Source of the DNA: Microcoleus sp036704825
GTDB taxonomy: Bacteria; Cyanobacteriota; Cyanobacteriia; Cyanobacteriales; Microcoleaceae
DNA: 64,000 nucleotides
Assembly: GCA_036704825.1 (NCBI GenBank)
Contig: JAUBSN010000040.1
Span: 1-64,000, forward strand
Direction of reading: 5' to 3'
In this document: piece by piece, positions 25,574-35,541 of the stretch
How positions within the stretch are numbered: position 1 is the stretch's first letter
Layout of the letters: every line of letters starts with the position of its first letter
Notes under the pieces: generated by a model
Told to the model about the DNA's origin: nothing
Database searches by the model: none
Seen by the model: the letters and a program-made list of their open reading frames with translations, nothing else
Position numbers and translations under genes: made by a program

Positions 25574-26589
25574 CTGAACACCCTAACAATTTGACTTTCC
25601 GAAGAATAATTTAGAATTCAGGAATCCGAATCCCGTATGGATTCTGTGCGACAGGATGGAGAATCGAGGTTGAAAGCCCCCGGTTTTAATCGTGAATCGC
25701 AAAAAAATATTTCCGTTACCGTGAAACCTCAATTCATGCCTGGGGTATTCTGAATGCAGAATTCTGTCTTTTGACTCCTTCTCATTTCTTCTTTCCAGAA
25801 TTTTATTTTTCGGCAAGCGTATACTATTTTTTGTTGTCTATAAAATTTTTTGGGATATTTCCCGGTCAGTCTTGGGGGCAGAAACGTAGTTTTTGAACCC
25901 CGATACTTCCTTCAAACTCTGAATAATAGTTAAACAACCGGGTTTCTACGCGTGGGAGGGCCTCTAGAAGTACCGTTTTTGTTTTTTTAATAATATGTCA
26001 TGCGGAAGATACGGAGCCTAGGCATTTCGAGTTATATTTAGATTGTGGAAAATATCTGCGGAAAAAGTTGCAAAATCAGACGCAAATTCTACCCATTGAG
26101 TCCTGAATGCACTTGCAGTCAGAAACCCGGTTGCTTCGTAAATATAGCGTCTTCAACCGTTCCGAAAAACCTATGCAGATATTGGCATTCCCAGTCAGCA
26201 CCCGTACAGCATCGCAACCTGCCGTCAAGCATCTTAACTGACTACTTTCATCTGGTCGTGACACCATGATGTAAACGCCAGCATTATGCACTGTCGAAGG
26301 CAATTAAGTAACGAGCGAACAAGTTTATAGCCAAGCGTATCGCTTTCCTAACCAGGGAACGCGAACATTTACCAGGCCAACCTTACTGAGTAATAAAAGT
26401 GACAGAATAGCTCACAAATACCCCTCGGAAAATGAGGGGTTGATTTCCAATCTTCTACGCAAATTGACCAGACATAGCACGGATGTGCAGATATTTATTC
26501 ACACAGCCGTAAACTAAGTTTTTTCTTTCTATAAAGCCAGTTTCTTTACCTAATTTCTGTGATTTATATATTTTACCCATTAAAAAAAC
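25574..26589. other. 1-kb gene-free region upstream of the second TPS-CHAT gene
   Basis: No credible gene is found. It holds scattered fragments of the aaccgggtttct-type repeat (about 25937-25949 and 26111-26123) and AT-rich leader DNA. Overlapping short frames on both strands near 26045-26303 lack protein-like composition and are left out. The TPS-CHAT promoter should be near 26500, where AT-rich sequence precedes the ATG. Confidence 0.45.
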
Positions 26590-29500
26590 ATGAAAACCGC
26601 CAAAAATTTTCAAAAAAAGTCTAAATTCCTCTCAAAAGCCAGAATCAGCAAACTGACACTCGCTCTGCAAATAGTATTAATAAATATTTACTTTCTGCAA
26701 GCCAAAGCCGAAGCTCAAACAATTGTTCCAGCGGCAGACGCAACAGGCACTACCGTCACTCCCGCAGCGCAAAACGGAACTTCCGGGCAGCCAAATCGCT
26801 TCGATATTGAAGGCGGAAAATTATCGAGCGATCGACAAAATCTTTTCCACAGCTTTACAGAATTCGGCTTGTCGGAAAATCAGATTGCCAACTTTATATC
26901 AAACCCCAACATTCGCAACATTTTAGCAGGCATAGGCGGCGGCAACCCGTCGATTATTAACGGCTTAATTCAAGTAACCGGCGGCAATTCTAACTTGTTT
27001 CTGATCAATCCCTCCGGCATCATATTTGGCAACAGTGCCAGCTTAAACGTGCCGGCTTCTTTCACAGCAACCACCGCCACCGCTATTGGATTTGGTTCAA
27101 ACTCGTTTAACGCTGTCGGTAGCAGCACTTACACATCTCTGACAGGCGCGCCCAATTCCTTTACTTTTGGAGCCGATCGAGCAGGGGCAATTATCAGCAC
27201 GGCAGACTTAGCAGTCAAGTCAGGGCAGACCTTAACCTTGCTCGGCGGCACCGTTGTCAGCACCGGCAGCCTTTCGGCCCCAGGCGGTCAAATTACCGTA
27301 GCATCAGTCTCCGGGACAAATTTAGTGCGCGTCAGGCAGGGAGGCAATTTGCTGAGTTTGGAAATCGAGCGGCCCTCGGAGACGAGCAGCACTAGAACAT
27401 CCAGCGCGACAGCTTCGACATTGCCGATCGCATCCTTGCCCGAACTGCTCACAGGCATCGGTGAAACGAACGCTACAGGCATCAGCGTCAATGCCAGCGG
27501 TGAAGTGGTACTCACGGCCTCTAACCGAGCCGTAGCTGCGGGGGACGTTGCACTAAAAGATGCAAGCGCTCGGGCGATCGAAATTCAAGCAGCCAACACC
27601 ATTGCAGTCAGCGGAAACCTGACGAGTTCCCAAGGCGGTGCGATCGCCCTAGAAGCTAGCGGCGACATTAGCACTGTCGATCTCGACTCCCACTCGGAAA
27701 CCACTGCAGGCGGCAACATCACCGTCACCAGCCGTACAGGAAAAGTAGAAACAGGCAATATCAGCGCAGGGTCGATCGACAAAACCAGCAACGCCGGAGA
27801 CGTTAGTATTGCAGCACCCTCAAGCAGCATCCAAACAGGGTTCATAGACGCCAACTCCGAAGAAAAACAAGGTGGCGAAGTCACCCTCAACGCCCGCAAC
27901 GATATCGAAGTAACCCATATCAACACCGAAGGCCGAACAGGCGGAGGAGAGATTGACATTACAGCCGGCGCTAATTTCCGAGCCACAGGCACTTTTACAA
28001 ACGATAACAACTGCTTGTCGCAAGCTTGCAGCATTTCCGCCTCCACTACTGGTAGCGCCAATGGTGGAGATATCACCATTCGCCACGGTGGCGAAGCCTC
28101 GAACACTCCTTTCAGCGTCGGGCCAGACTATAACAGAGTCAACGGTACTGCTGGCAGCATTGCCACCGGAGGTCCAAAGAAGGAAAATGTTATTACACAG
28201 GGAAGTTATTTCAGCCCCGACCCTCAGATAGTACAGCCGACCCAAATTAACATTACGGCTTCTTCAGTATCGCCAGCACCAGCGCCGACACCCGCGCCCG
28301 CACCAGCACCGACACCCGCGCCCGCACCAGCACCGACACCCGCGCCCGCACCAGCACCGACACCAGCACCGACACCAGCGCCCGCACCAGCACCAGCCCC
28401 AACTCCCGCGCCAGCCCCAACTCCCGCTCCAACACCAGCGCCCGCACCAGCACCAGCGCCAACTCCCGCACCAGCACTAGCCCCAACACCCGCACCAGCA
28501 CCAGCCCCAACACCCGCACCAGCACCAGCCCCAACACCCGCACCCGCGCCAACTCCAGCACCAGCGCCAACTCCCGCTCCAACACCCGCGCCAACTCCAG
28601 CGCCAGCCCCAACTCCCGCACCAGCACCAGCCCCAACACCCGCGCCAGCGCCAACTCCCGCGCCAGCGCCAACACCCGCTCCAACACCCGCGCCAACTCC
28701 AGCACCAGCCCCAACTCCCGCACCAGCACCAGCACCCGCACCCGTACCCGCACCCGTACCCGCACCCGCACCAACTCCCGCACCCGCGCCAACTCCAGCA
28801 CCAACTCCCGCACCCGCACCAGCACCAGCACCAGCACCCGCACCCGTACCAGCGCCCGCACCAGCACCAGCGCCCGCACCAGCGCCAGCACCCGTACCCG
28901 TACCCGCACCAGCGCCGATATCAAATTTGCCGACACCAGTGCCAGCACCAGGGCCAGCACCCGCACCCCTACCCGCACCAGCACCAGGGCCGATATCAAA
29001 TTTGCCGATCGCACCGACAATTCCTCAAAATCCAGGGCCGATATCAAATTTGCCGATCGCACCGACAATTCCTCAAAATCCAGGGCCGATATCAAATTTG
29101 CCGATCGCNNNNNNNNNNNNNNNNNNNNNNNNNNNNNNNNNNNNNNNNNNNNNNNNNNNNNNNNNNNNNNNNNNNNNNNNNNNNNNNNNNNNNNNNNNNN
29201 NNNNNNNNACCGACAATTCCTCAAAATCCAGTGGTTGCGCCTGCTGCTGCGCCCATAAATCTCGCACCGATACCGACACAGGTACTCCCAGCCAACCAGT
29301 CGCCCAGCACAAATCGTTTATTTTCGCCTAGCTTGCAAGAGCAAAACCAGATATCTAATTCCTTGCAACAGCGCAATTCACCTCCGGCGTCTGGGAATCT
29401 TGACGCTTCCAAGTTGCCAACTAACGTCGCTGCCGTTATTTTTCGCGTCGAGGAGAGATTTACCAGGGAGTTTGTCGATTACCTAAATTTGCCATCAACA

Positions 29501-30706
29501 AATACGATCGCCACCCTAGAAGATGCCCAAAATACCCTTCGCGGTGTCCAACAAGCCACAGGCATCAAACCAGCTCTCATTTATATCAGCTTTGTACCCA
29601 AGGGTTCTACAGTCGATCGGCCTGACAGCAGTTCGTCCATCTTGCGCGTAGAACAGCAAATTCAAGCCTCTGACGAACTGGAAATGATGGTGATCGCCCC
29701 GGAAGGTGTGCCCGTTCGCCAGCGCGTCCCTGGAACCTCTCGCGCCCAGGTAATGGAAGCTGTTCGGAAATTTCGCGATGAACTGACTAATCCGGTAAAG
29801 CGCAAGACTACAAGTTATTTGCCCTTGGCTCAGCAACTTTACCAGTGGATGGTAGCGCCGCTCGAAGCAGAACTGCAAGCCAAAGGCATTGAGAATTTAT
29901 CTTTTATCTCAGATATGGGGTTGCGATCGATACCGATGGGTGCTCTGCACGACGGCAAAGGCTTTCTGGTAGAGCGTTACAGTGTTGGATCGATGCCGAG
30001 TCTGAGTTTGACAGATACCAGCGCCACCAATTTCAAAAATACCCAAGTTCTGGCAATGGGGGCGTCGCAATTTCCAGAGATGAGTCCTTTGCCTGCGGTG
30101 AAAATAGAAGTATCGACAATCACGCCGCAGCAGTGGCCGGGTAAGTCTTTCTTGAACGAAGCTTTCACCCTGGCCAATTTGAAATCGCAGCGCCAGCAGC
30201 AGCCTTTTGGGATGATTCACTTGGCTACTCACGCCGAATTTCGATCGGGAGATCCCAGCGAATCCTTTATTCAGTTGTGGGATACTAAATTGCGTTTGGA
30301 TCAGTTGCGGCAAATGAATTGGCACAGCCCGCAAGTTGAAATGTTAGTTTTGAGTGCTTGCAAGACTGCTATGGGCGATCGAGAGGCCGAGTTGGGCTTT
30401 GGCGGGTTAGCCGTGCAAGCCGGGGTTAAATCGGCTGTGGCGACTCTCTGGTATGTCAGCGACGAGGGCAGTTTGGGATTGATGTCGGAGTTTTACGGGC
30501 AGTTAAAAACTGCTCCGATTAAAGCAGAAGCACTCCGGCAAGCGCAATTAGCGATGCTGCGCCAAGAGGTGCGAATTGAAGGGGGGATGTTGCACACTTC
30601 TGTTGGTAATGTGCCGCTACCGCCGGAGTTGGCAAACGTGGAGAGTCAGAATTTCTCTCATCCTTATTATTGGTCTGCTTTTAGAATGATTGGCAATCCT
30701 TGGTAA
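26590..30706 (+). CDS. Secreted TPS (haemagglutinin-N) protein with CHAT domain; interrupted only by an assembly gap
   Basis: The N-terminus has a signal-like segment (ISKLTLALQIVLINIYFLQA, cut near KAEAQT) and a TPS domain with NPNIRNILAGIGG, NPSGIIFGNSASLNVPASFT and FGADRAGAIIS. It then has a beta-helix-like middle, a ~240-residue Pro/Ala/Thr linker (28270-28980) and three visible copies of a 48-bp unit ending in 100 N (29109-29208). After the gap comes SLQEQNQISNSLQQRN and a CHAT domain, with the catalytic His in HLATHAEF (codon 30230-30232) and Cys in LSACKTAMG (codon 30359-30361). The apparent frame change across the gap is an artefact: a gap of any multiple of 48 bases keeps one frame. 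The architecture equals that of the gene at 2153-7009. It probably needs a TpsB/Omp85 partner outside the window. Confidence 0.9.
28989..29231 (+). repeat. 48-bp tandem repeat encoding APTIPQNPGPISNLPI units
   Basis: Units begin at 28989, 29037 and 29085, exactly 48 bases apart. The third unit is cut by the N run at its midpoint, and the base following the run resumes that same unit. The repeat encodes 16 residues per copy, in the linker between the Pro/Ala stretch and the CHAT domain. The number of copies is unknown because assembly collapsed here. Confidence 0.93.
29109..29208. other. Assembly gap (100 N)
   Basis: Exactly 100 N. The left flank ends ...gatcgc and the right flank begins accgac, which are consecutive in the 48-bp unit. 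The true missing length should therefore be 0 or a multiple of 48. Confidence 0.98.
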
Positions 30707-30776
30707 TAAGGTTTGTTTTAGTCGATCGACTGTTTGACTTTGCGGGCGATCGACTGTTAGCAAATTTTGCACTATA

Positions 30777-30803
30777 ACTGTCGCATAATCTTCAAGCGAC
30801 AGT
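30777..30803. terminator. Hairpin between TPS-CHAT and DUF262 genes
   Basis: ACTGTCGC (30777-30784) and GCGACAGT (30796-30803) are perfect arms around an 11-base loop, in the 139-base spacer. It may terminate the CHAT transcript. It lacks a U-tract immediately after, so it could instead be an operator of the next gene. Confidence 0.45.
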
Positions 30804-30845
30804 ATTATAGTATTATAAAAATCTTGACTTATTGGGAGCGGGAGT

Positions 30846-32630
30846 ATGAGCATTGTTCCACGCGGCATGACAGTCACTGAGGCTTATCGGCTCTATCGGT
30901 CAGGTAACTTATTGGTGAACAGAAAGTATCAAAGAAAATTAATTTGGTCGATTGAGGAAAAAGAGAACCTGATGGGAAGCATTTTAAAGGGATACCCAAT
31001 TCCTTTAATTCTATTGGCTGAACGTCCTTTAATTCATGGTAGCGGCAAGTATGAAATCATAGATGGTATGCAGCGACTTAATGCTATTTGTGGTTTTATT
31101 GAAAATTTGTTTTCATTTAATAACAGGTATTTCGATCTTAACGAGTTCTCCTATGCTAAACAATTAGCTGATGAGCAAGTATTTGATACTGTAGAAAATT
31201 TTGATACTTTATCTAGAACAGAATGTGCAGACATTTTAGATTATCAGCTTGCAGTAACTATCTATAGCGCAATGGATGAAAGCGACATAACAGAGGTTTT
31301 TGGTAGAATAAATTCCGGGGGTAAACATTTAAGTAATCAAGAGAAACGACAAGCAGGTGTAACCACACCATTTGCAGAAGTGGTTCGTACAATTGCTATG
31401 AAGTTGCGCGGGGATGATAGTCCGAAAACGCTTCGCCTATTTGATATGCCGCAGGTTAGTATTGATTCCAAACCAAATAATCAAGGGTATGGGATTCAAG
31501 CAGAAGACACTTTGTGGTGCAAGCAAGGAATTCTTACAATATCTCAACTGCGTGACAGTAACGATGAAGATATGATCGCAGATATTTCAGCATCGATATT
31601 ACTTAATGAACCCCTCCCAAGAAGCAGAGAGAGGCTAGATAATCTGTACGATGAAGAGAGTATTTACTTCCACTCTATAGAGAATGCTCTTGCCATTTAT
31701 GGCTCAAATAGACTAGAAGAAAATATTGTAAAAACTTTCTCCGTTTTGGCAGAAAGTATTGAAACATATAGCCAGGGTAACAAGTGCTTGGTAAATATCG
31801 TAAACTCAGGCAGTAGTAATCCAATTCCCCAGGCATTTTATACAATTTTCATGGCTTTTTTTGAATTAGTAATTGAATCAGAGCTTCTACCTGCTAATCC
31901 TCAAGGGATTATGGAGGCACTCAAAAATCTTCAAAATAAGTTAGATCTAAGCCATCGCTATGCAAAAATACAAGATCGTAGAAATAATATTAATCAAACC
32001 AAGGGATTGATACAAGACTACTTCGCAAAGCAAGATTCATCAACTTCAGGGTACGGTGCAGAGTTGATACAAAATTTCAAAAATTCCTTACTTCGTTCTC
32101 GTATAGAAACTGCTAAGTACGAGTGCAAGCAAGGTTTCCTCGATCTGTCACCAACAAGTAGAAAACTAAATGATGGTTTACCCCAGAGACTTGTTGAGAC
32201 AATTTGCGGAATTGCCAACTCCGATCCCGACACTGATGGATATATTTTCATTGGAGTAGCTGATAAAAAAGAAGATGCAGAAAAAATTAAAATTTTAGAT
32301 GCAATTAATCCTATTGAAATCAATGATAGATATGTTGTAGGCATTGATAGAGAAGCTAAGGTTTTAGGTAAAACACTAGAGGATCATGTTGGGATATTAA
32401 TTAATGCAATCAAAAAATCTGCTTTGACAGACCTCTTAAAAACTGATGTTCTGAGGAAAATTGATACTATATTCTACAAGGGATTCTCTGTGATCATCAT
32501 TAATATTCCATCTCAAAAAGCTGTTTCATTTGTGGGCAAAAAAGCTTTTATAAGAGAAAATTCTTCAACGGTAGAAGCTGAAGGACCAAAACTACTTGCT
32601 GTTTTTGAAGGTTTCAAAAAAAGTAGTTGA
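30846..32630 (+). CDS. DUF262 (ParB/Sulfiredoxin-like) - AlbA_2 fusion, candidate defence protein
   Basis: The 594-residue protein starts MSIVPRGMTVTEAYRLYRSG with a GGGAG ribosome-binding site nine bases upstream. Residues about 1-200 match DUF262: YQRKLIWSIEEKENLMGSIL, EIIDGMQRLNAICGF (the usual DGQQR reads DGMQR) and VFGRINSGGKHLSNQEKRQA. Residues about 410-594 match the AlbA_2 (Schlafen-type) domain: RIETAKYECKQGFLDL, ETICGIANSDPDTDGYIFIG and VADKKEDAEKIK. DUF262 is the N-terminal module of GmrSD and SspE restriction effectors; AlbA_2 occurs in Schlafen-like nucleases and regulators. Neither domain's partner genes are adjacent. The coding sequence is visibly more AT-rich than its neighbours, which suggests horizontal transfer. 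A role against phage is inference. Confidence 0.8.
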   Translation: MSIVPRGMTVTEAYRLYRSGNLLVNRKYQRKLIWSIEEKENLMGSILKGYPIPLILLAERPLIHGSGKYEIIDGMQRLNAICGFIENLFSFNNRYFDLNEFSYAKQLADEQVFDTVENFDTLSRTECADILDYQLAVTIYSAMDESDITEVFGRINSGGKHLSNQEKRQAGVTTPFAEVVRTIAMKLRGDDSPKTLRLFDMPQVSIDSKPNNQGYGIQAEDTLWCKQGILTISQLRDSNDEDMIADISASILLNEPLPRSRERLDNLYDEESIYFHSIENALAIYGSNRLEENIVKTFSVLAESIETYSQGNKCLVNIVNSGSSNPIPQAFYTIFMAFFELVIESELLPANPQGIMEALKNLQNKLDLSHRYAKIQDRRNNINQTKGLIQDYFAKQDSSTSGYGAELIQNFKNSLLRSRIETAKYECKQGFLDLSPTSRKLNDGLPQRLVETICGIANSDPDTDGYIFIGVADKKEDAEKIKILDAINPIEINDRYVVGIDREAKVLGKTLEDHVGILINAIKKSALTDLLKTDVLRKIDTIFYKGFSVIIINIPSQKAVSFVGKKAFIRENSSTVEAEGPKLLAVFEGFKKSS

Positions 32631-32851
32631 CGAAGATTAGAAAAGTCCGATCGCCCAAAACATCTTCCACCATCCTCAATCAGCTTCTAAATCGCCGGAA
32701 TCATCCCCGATCGCACCCTTAACATCCTCCCAGCAACAGCGGATGCACCAAAAGAACCATAAAACCCAGGAAGTAGAGGGGGAGTACGTTTGATGTGTTT
32801 GTGCGCGTAAATGGCGCGATCGCCCCCTCAAGTGCAATTCCTAACCTCGTA

Positions 32852-33772
32852 TCACTCTCCCTGCGGCAAGTTCTCCAGCCAAACCTCTAAATCCTCGATC
32901 GACTGAAAATCTAACAATTCCTCTGCTAGAGTTTCAATTTGCTCGATCGACAAATCAGCAATTCTAGTGGTGATAGATTCCGGTAATGTTCCAACTCGCC
33001 GATTTAACAGACGGCGATTTAACTGACGTAAAATCAAGGCTCTTCCTTCTTGTTCGCGGCCTTGGACAATGCCTTGCACAATGCCTTGTTCAATGCCTTG
33101 TTCAATGCCTTGTTCGATGCCTTCTTCCTTCGCTTCCCGATAAAACCGAGTTTCCTCAAGCGTAATCCCTAACATCGCCTCTGCCTCCCTTCGGTTCAAA
33201 TTTGTAAACTTGTAAACCAGTATTGTTGTCAGCATCTCTATTATGGCGCGACTCGCCGCTTCAGATTCCTCCCGCTGCGATCGCGCCAGCAACAATCGCG
33301 CCGCTTCCGGCGTACTCGCTTCGTCAATCGTCGTCAACGCCATCAGCGCCACCCCCAGCGGCAACTGTTCAATCTCCCCCAACTCATCCAAATATACGCG
33401 ATGCACCTGATTGCAGTTCAAAAGCGATCGATACGGATGCGTTTCTGATTGTTCAGTCGATCGAGTAGGATAAATTACTACCGCTTCCCAATCTGTAAAT
33501 CGCTGACGGTTGCGATAAAAATACAAAAACGACTCACCAAACAATCGCTCATAAAGCAATTCATCCCGCTGAAACTGCACCTCACAGAAATATACAACTC
33601 CAGGCTCAGCATCCGGCGGCAAAAACACCCCATCAATTTCAAACTTCGGTTCCTTCACAGCAACCGAGTCAAATCGATATTGTTCCGCATTCGATGGTGA
33701 CTCTTCCAACAGCTCAAACAGCAGCGTCGGATCTTCTTGAAATAACTTGTAAAATATTGAATCTCGACGCAT
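32852..33772 (-). CDS. Rpn-family (PD-(D/E)XK, DUF2887/DUF4351) recombination-promoting nuclease-like protein
   Basis: The 306-residue product starts MRRDSIFYKLFQEDPTLLFE. The core has EIDGVFLPPDAEPGVVYFCE followed by VQFQRDELLYERLF, giving Asp and E-x-Q in place of the usual D...E-x-K. The middle contains a helical EAEAMLGITLEETRFYREAK, then tandem GIEQ/GIVQ repeats (12-bp units, about 33055-33120) and a DUF4351-like RQLNRRLLNRRVG tail. This is the Rpn/transposase-like PDDEXK_2 group, extremely common in filamentous cyanobacteria. E. coli Rpn proteins promote RecA-independent recombination; E-x-Q suggests normal activity for this subgroup. Four GATTTTA heptamers lie 48 bases upstream of its start. 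Confidence 0.88.
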   Translation of the reverse strand: MRRDSIFYKLFQEDPTLLFELLEESPSNAEQYRFDSVAVKEPKFEIDGVFLPPDAEPGVVYFCEVQFQRDELLYERLFGESFLYFYRNRQRFTDWEAVVIYPTRSTEQSETHPYRSLLNCNQVHRVYLDELGEIEQLPLGVALMALTTIDEASTPEAARLLLARSQREESEAASRAIIEMLTTILVYKFTNLNRREAEAMLGITLEETRFYREAKEEGIEQGIEQGIEQGIVQGIVQGREQEGRALILRQLNRRLLNRRVGTLPESITTRIADLSIEQIETLAEELLDFQSIEDLEVWLENLPQGE

Positions 33773-33819
33773 TAACCCAACATCTCCTCTAGCCAGTACA
33801 ACTAATCCAACCGTCAGTC

Positions 33820-33847
33820 GATTTTAGATTTTAGATTTTAGATTTTA
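33820..33847. repeat. Four tandem GATTTTA heptamers
   Basis: Four perfect copies of the heptamer that occurs six times at 15534-15575. They lie 48 bases upstream of the Rpn-like gene start. Confidence 0.9.
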
Positions 33848-34081
33848 GAATTGACTCGCCTTGATAAATCTGAGAGGTTGAGCTTTGGCGTTGCCCTGAG
33901 CTTGTCGAAGGGTCTAAAATTTGGGGAGTATCCACAACGATTGTACGTGGCACTATACCCGTTTTTTGGCTGGTTGCAAAAACAGCAAGTCGGTAATCTG
34001 CTCAATCAATTCTAAAGGATTCCAGATAGCCTCAGATCGAAAAACATCCTATATTTTCAGTCCTAGACGCACTCCAGACAA

Positions 34082-34148
34082 AGAAACCGGGTTTTTTACT
34101 TAATTTTCGAGTACGAAAAAAGGATTTTCCTAACAAAACCCGGTTTCT
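34082..34148. repeat. Long hairpin with perfect 14-bp arms
   Basis: AGAAACCGGGTTTT (34082-34095) and AAAACCCGGTTTCT (34135-34148) are exact reverse complements. Fragments of the same arms occur near 25545-25573, 25937 and 26111. It is a dispersed imperfect-palindrome family. Confidence 0.8.
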
Positions 34149-34470
34149 GGCCCCCCGTGCGTAAGTCCTAATTTTGTTAATCGCCGATCGAATTTCGCCC
34201 ATCAGCATTCCGTGTTTCCTTACTTTCAACTCGTCCAACCTCAAGCCGTCAGCCAGAATCAACAAGTGTGACTTGACGGGGTGACACTCGTCTGGTGGGT
34301 CAATAGTAGCTTGTTTGATGCGTCCGCACGATCGCCCACTAGCACCTCAACAACCGCCAACCACTCATAATTGCCACAAAAATTCAAAATCCCAAACCCA
34401 AAACTGCCCAACCCCAGTACGATCGATCTAGTTAGCAAAAATAAGTAAAAACACTACCGGAGTAATTTTT

Positions 34471-35541
34471 ATGGATCTGGTCGTACTCCAGAACTGGCTG
34501 GACAACATCTCCTTTGCCGTTTTGTTCTCCACAATGCTCATTTACTGGGTTGGCGCAGCATTCCCCGGCATTCCCTACCTGTCGGCCCTAGGCACCGCAG
34601 GAATGGCCGTCGCCAACCTATCCATCGCCGCTTTACTCGGTTCTCGATGGATAGAAGCCGGCTACTTCCCCTTAAGCAATCTCTACGAATCCCTATTTTT
34701 CCTAGTTTGGGGAATCACCGCCATCCACCTAGTCGCGGAAAACATGAGCCGTTCCCGCTTAGTAGGAGTAGCCACATCCCCCGTAGCAATGGCAATATCC
34801 GCCTTTGCAGCCCTGACTCTGCCCGCAACCATGCAGTCTGCAGAGCCCCTAGTACCCGCCCTCAAATCAAACTGGCTGATGATGCACGTTAGCGTCATGA
34901 TGCTCAGTTACTCAACTTTAATGGTAGGAGCGCTACTGGCGATCGCATTTTTGATCGTCACCCGCGGCCAAAAAATCGAACTCACCGGTAGTTCCTTCGG
35001 CACCAACAGCAACCGCAACAGCAACTACCGCCTCCAACGCCCTCAAAACCCCGAACCTCAAGTTGCAGAAACCAGCGCCGACAGCGCCTTAGCTTTCAGC
35101 GAACCATCTTTCAACTCCAACAACAACGGTTCTGCCACCACCGCAGTCCTCGAATTAGCAACCGTTCAAACCCCATCAACCGCCGCAACTCAAACCGCAG
35201 AACTTCTCTCCCCCCAGCGGTTGAATCTAGCAGAAACTCTTGATAACATTAGCTATCGCATCATCGGTTTAGGATTCCCCTTACTGACAGTTGGCATTAT
35301 TGCCGGTGCCGTTTGGGCTAACGAAGCTTGGGGATCGTACTGGAGTTGGGACCCGAAAGAAACTTGGGCGCTAATTACTTGGTTGGTATTTGCTGCCTAC
35401 CTGCACGCCCGCATTACTCGCGGGTGGCAGGGAAGACGCCCAGCAATTTTAGCCGCCACAGGTTTTGTGGTAGTTTGGATTTGCTATCTAGGGGTTAATC
35501 TGTTAGGCAAAGGCTTACATTCCTACGGTTGGTTTTTCTAA
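34471..35541 (+). CDS. ccsA: System II cytochrome c biogenesis protein CcsA (annotated CcsB in some schemes)
   Basis: The 356-residue membrane protein starts MDLVVLQNWLDNISFAVLFS. It has about eight hydrophobic segments and the haem-handling motif WGSYWSWDPKETWALITWLV near residues 290-310. The conserved histidines appear in WLMMHVSVMMLSYS and LLGKGLHSYGWFF. CcsA (ResC-like) carries haem to the positive side of the thylakoid membrane, where it is attached to apocytochromes such as c6 and f together with Ccs1. An insertion of about 80 Ser/Thr/Asn-rich residues (GSSFGTNSNRNSN to about QTAELLSPQ) is longer than usual. Ccs1 is not adjacent. Confidence 0.93.
   Translation: MDLVVLQNWLDNISFAVLFSTMLIYWVGAAFPGIPYLSALGTAGMAVANLSIAALLGSRWIEAGYFPLSNLYESLFFLVWGITAIHLVAENMSRSRLVGVATSPVAMAISAFAALTLPATMQSAEPLVPALKSNWLMMHVSVMMLSYSTLMVGALLAIAFLIVTRGQKIELTGSSFGTNSNRNSNYRLQRPQNPEPQVAETSADSALAFSEPSFNSNNNGSATTAVLELATVQTPSTAATQTAELLSPQRLNLAETLDNISYRIIGLGFPLLTVGIIAGAVWANEAWGSYWSWDPKETWALITWLVFAAYLHARITRGWQGRRPAILAATGFVVVWICYLGVNLLGKGLHSYGWFF

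Larger units (their letters stand above)
33773..34470. other. 698-base spacer of dispersed repeats
   Basis: It holds the heptamer array (33820-33847), a gagcttgtcgaag fragment (about 33899-33911) and a strong inverted repeat (34082-34148). Two short frames (around 33921-34103 and 34032-34265) overlap on opposite strands and are not convincing genes. The ccsA promoter should lie at about 34380-34460. Confidence 0.5.

Noticed and set aside
28253..29224. Minus-strand 323-residue Leu/Val/Arg-rich frame
   Set aside because: It is a shadow of the Pro/Ala repeat of the TPS-CHAT gene and crosses the assembly gap.
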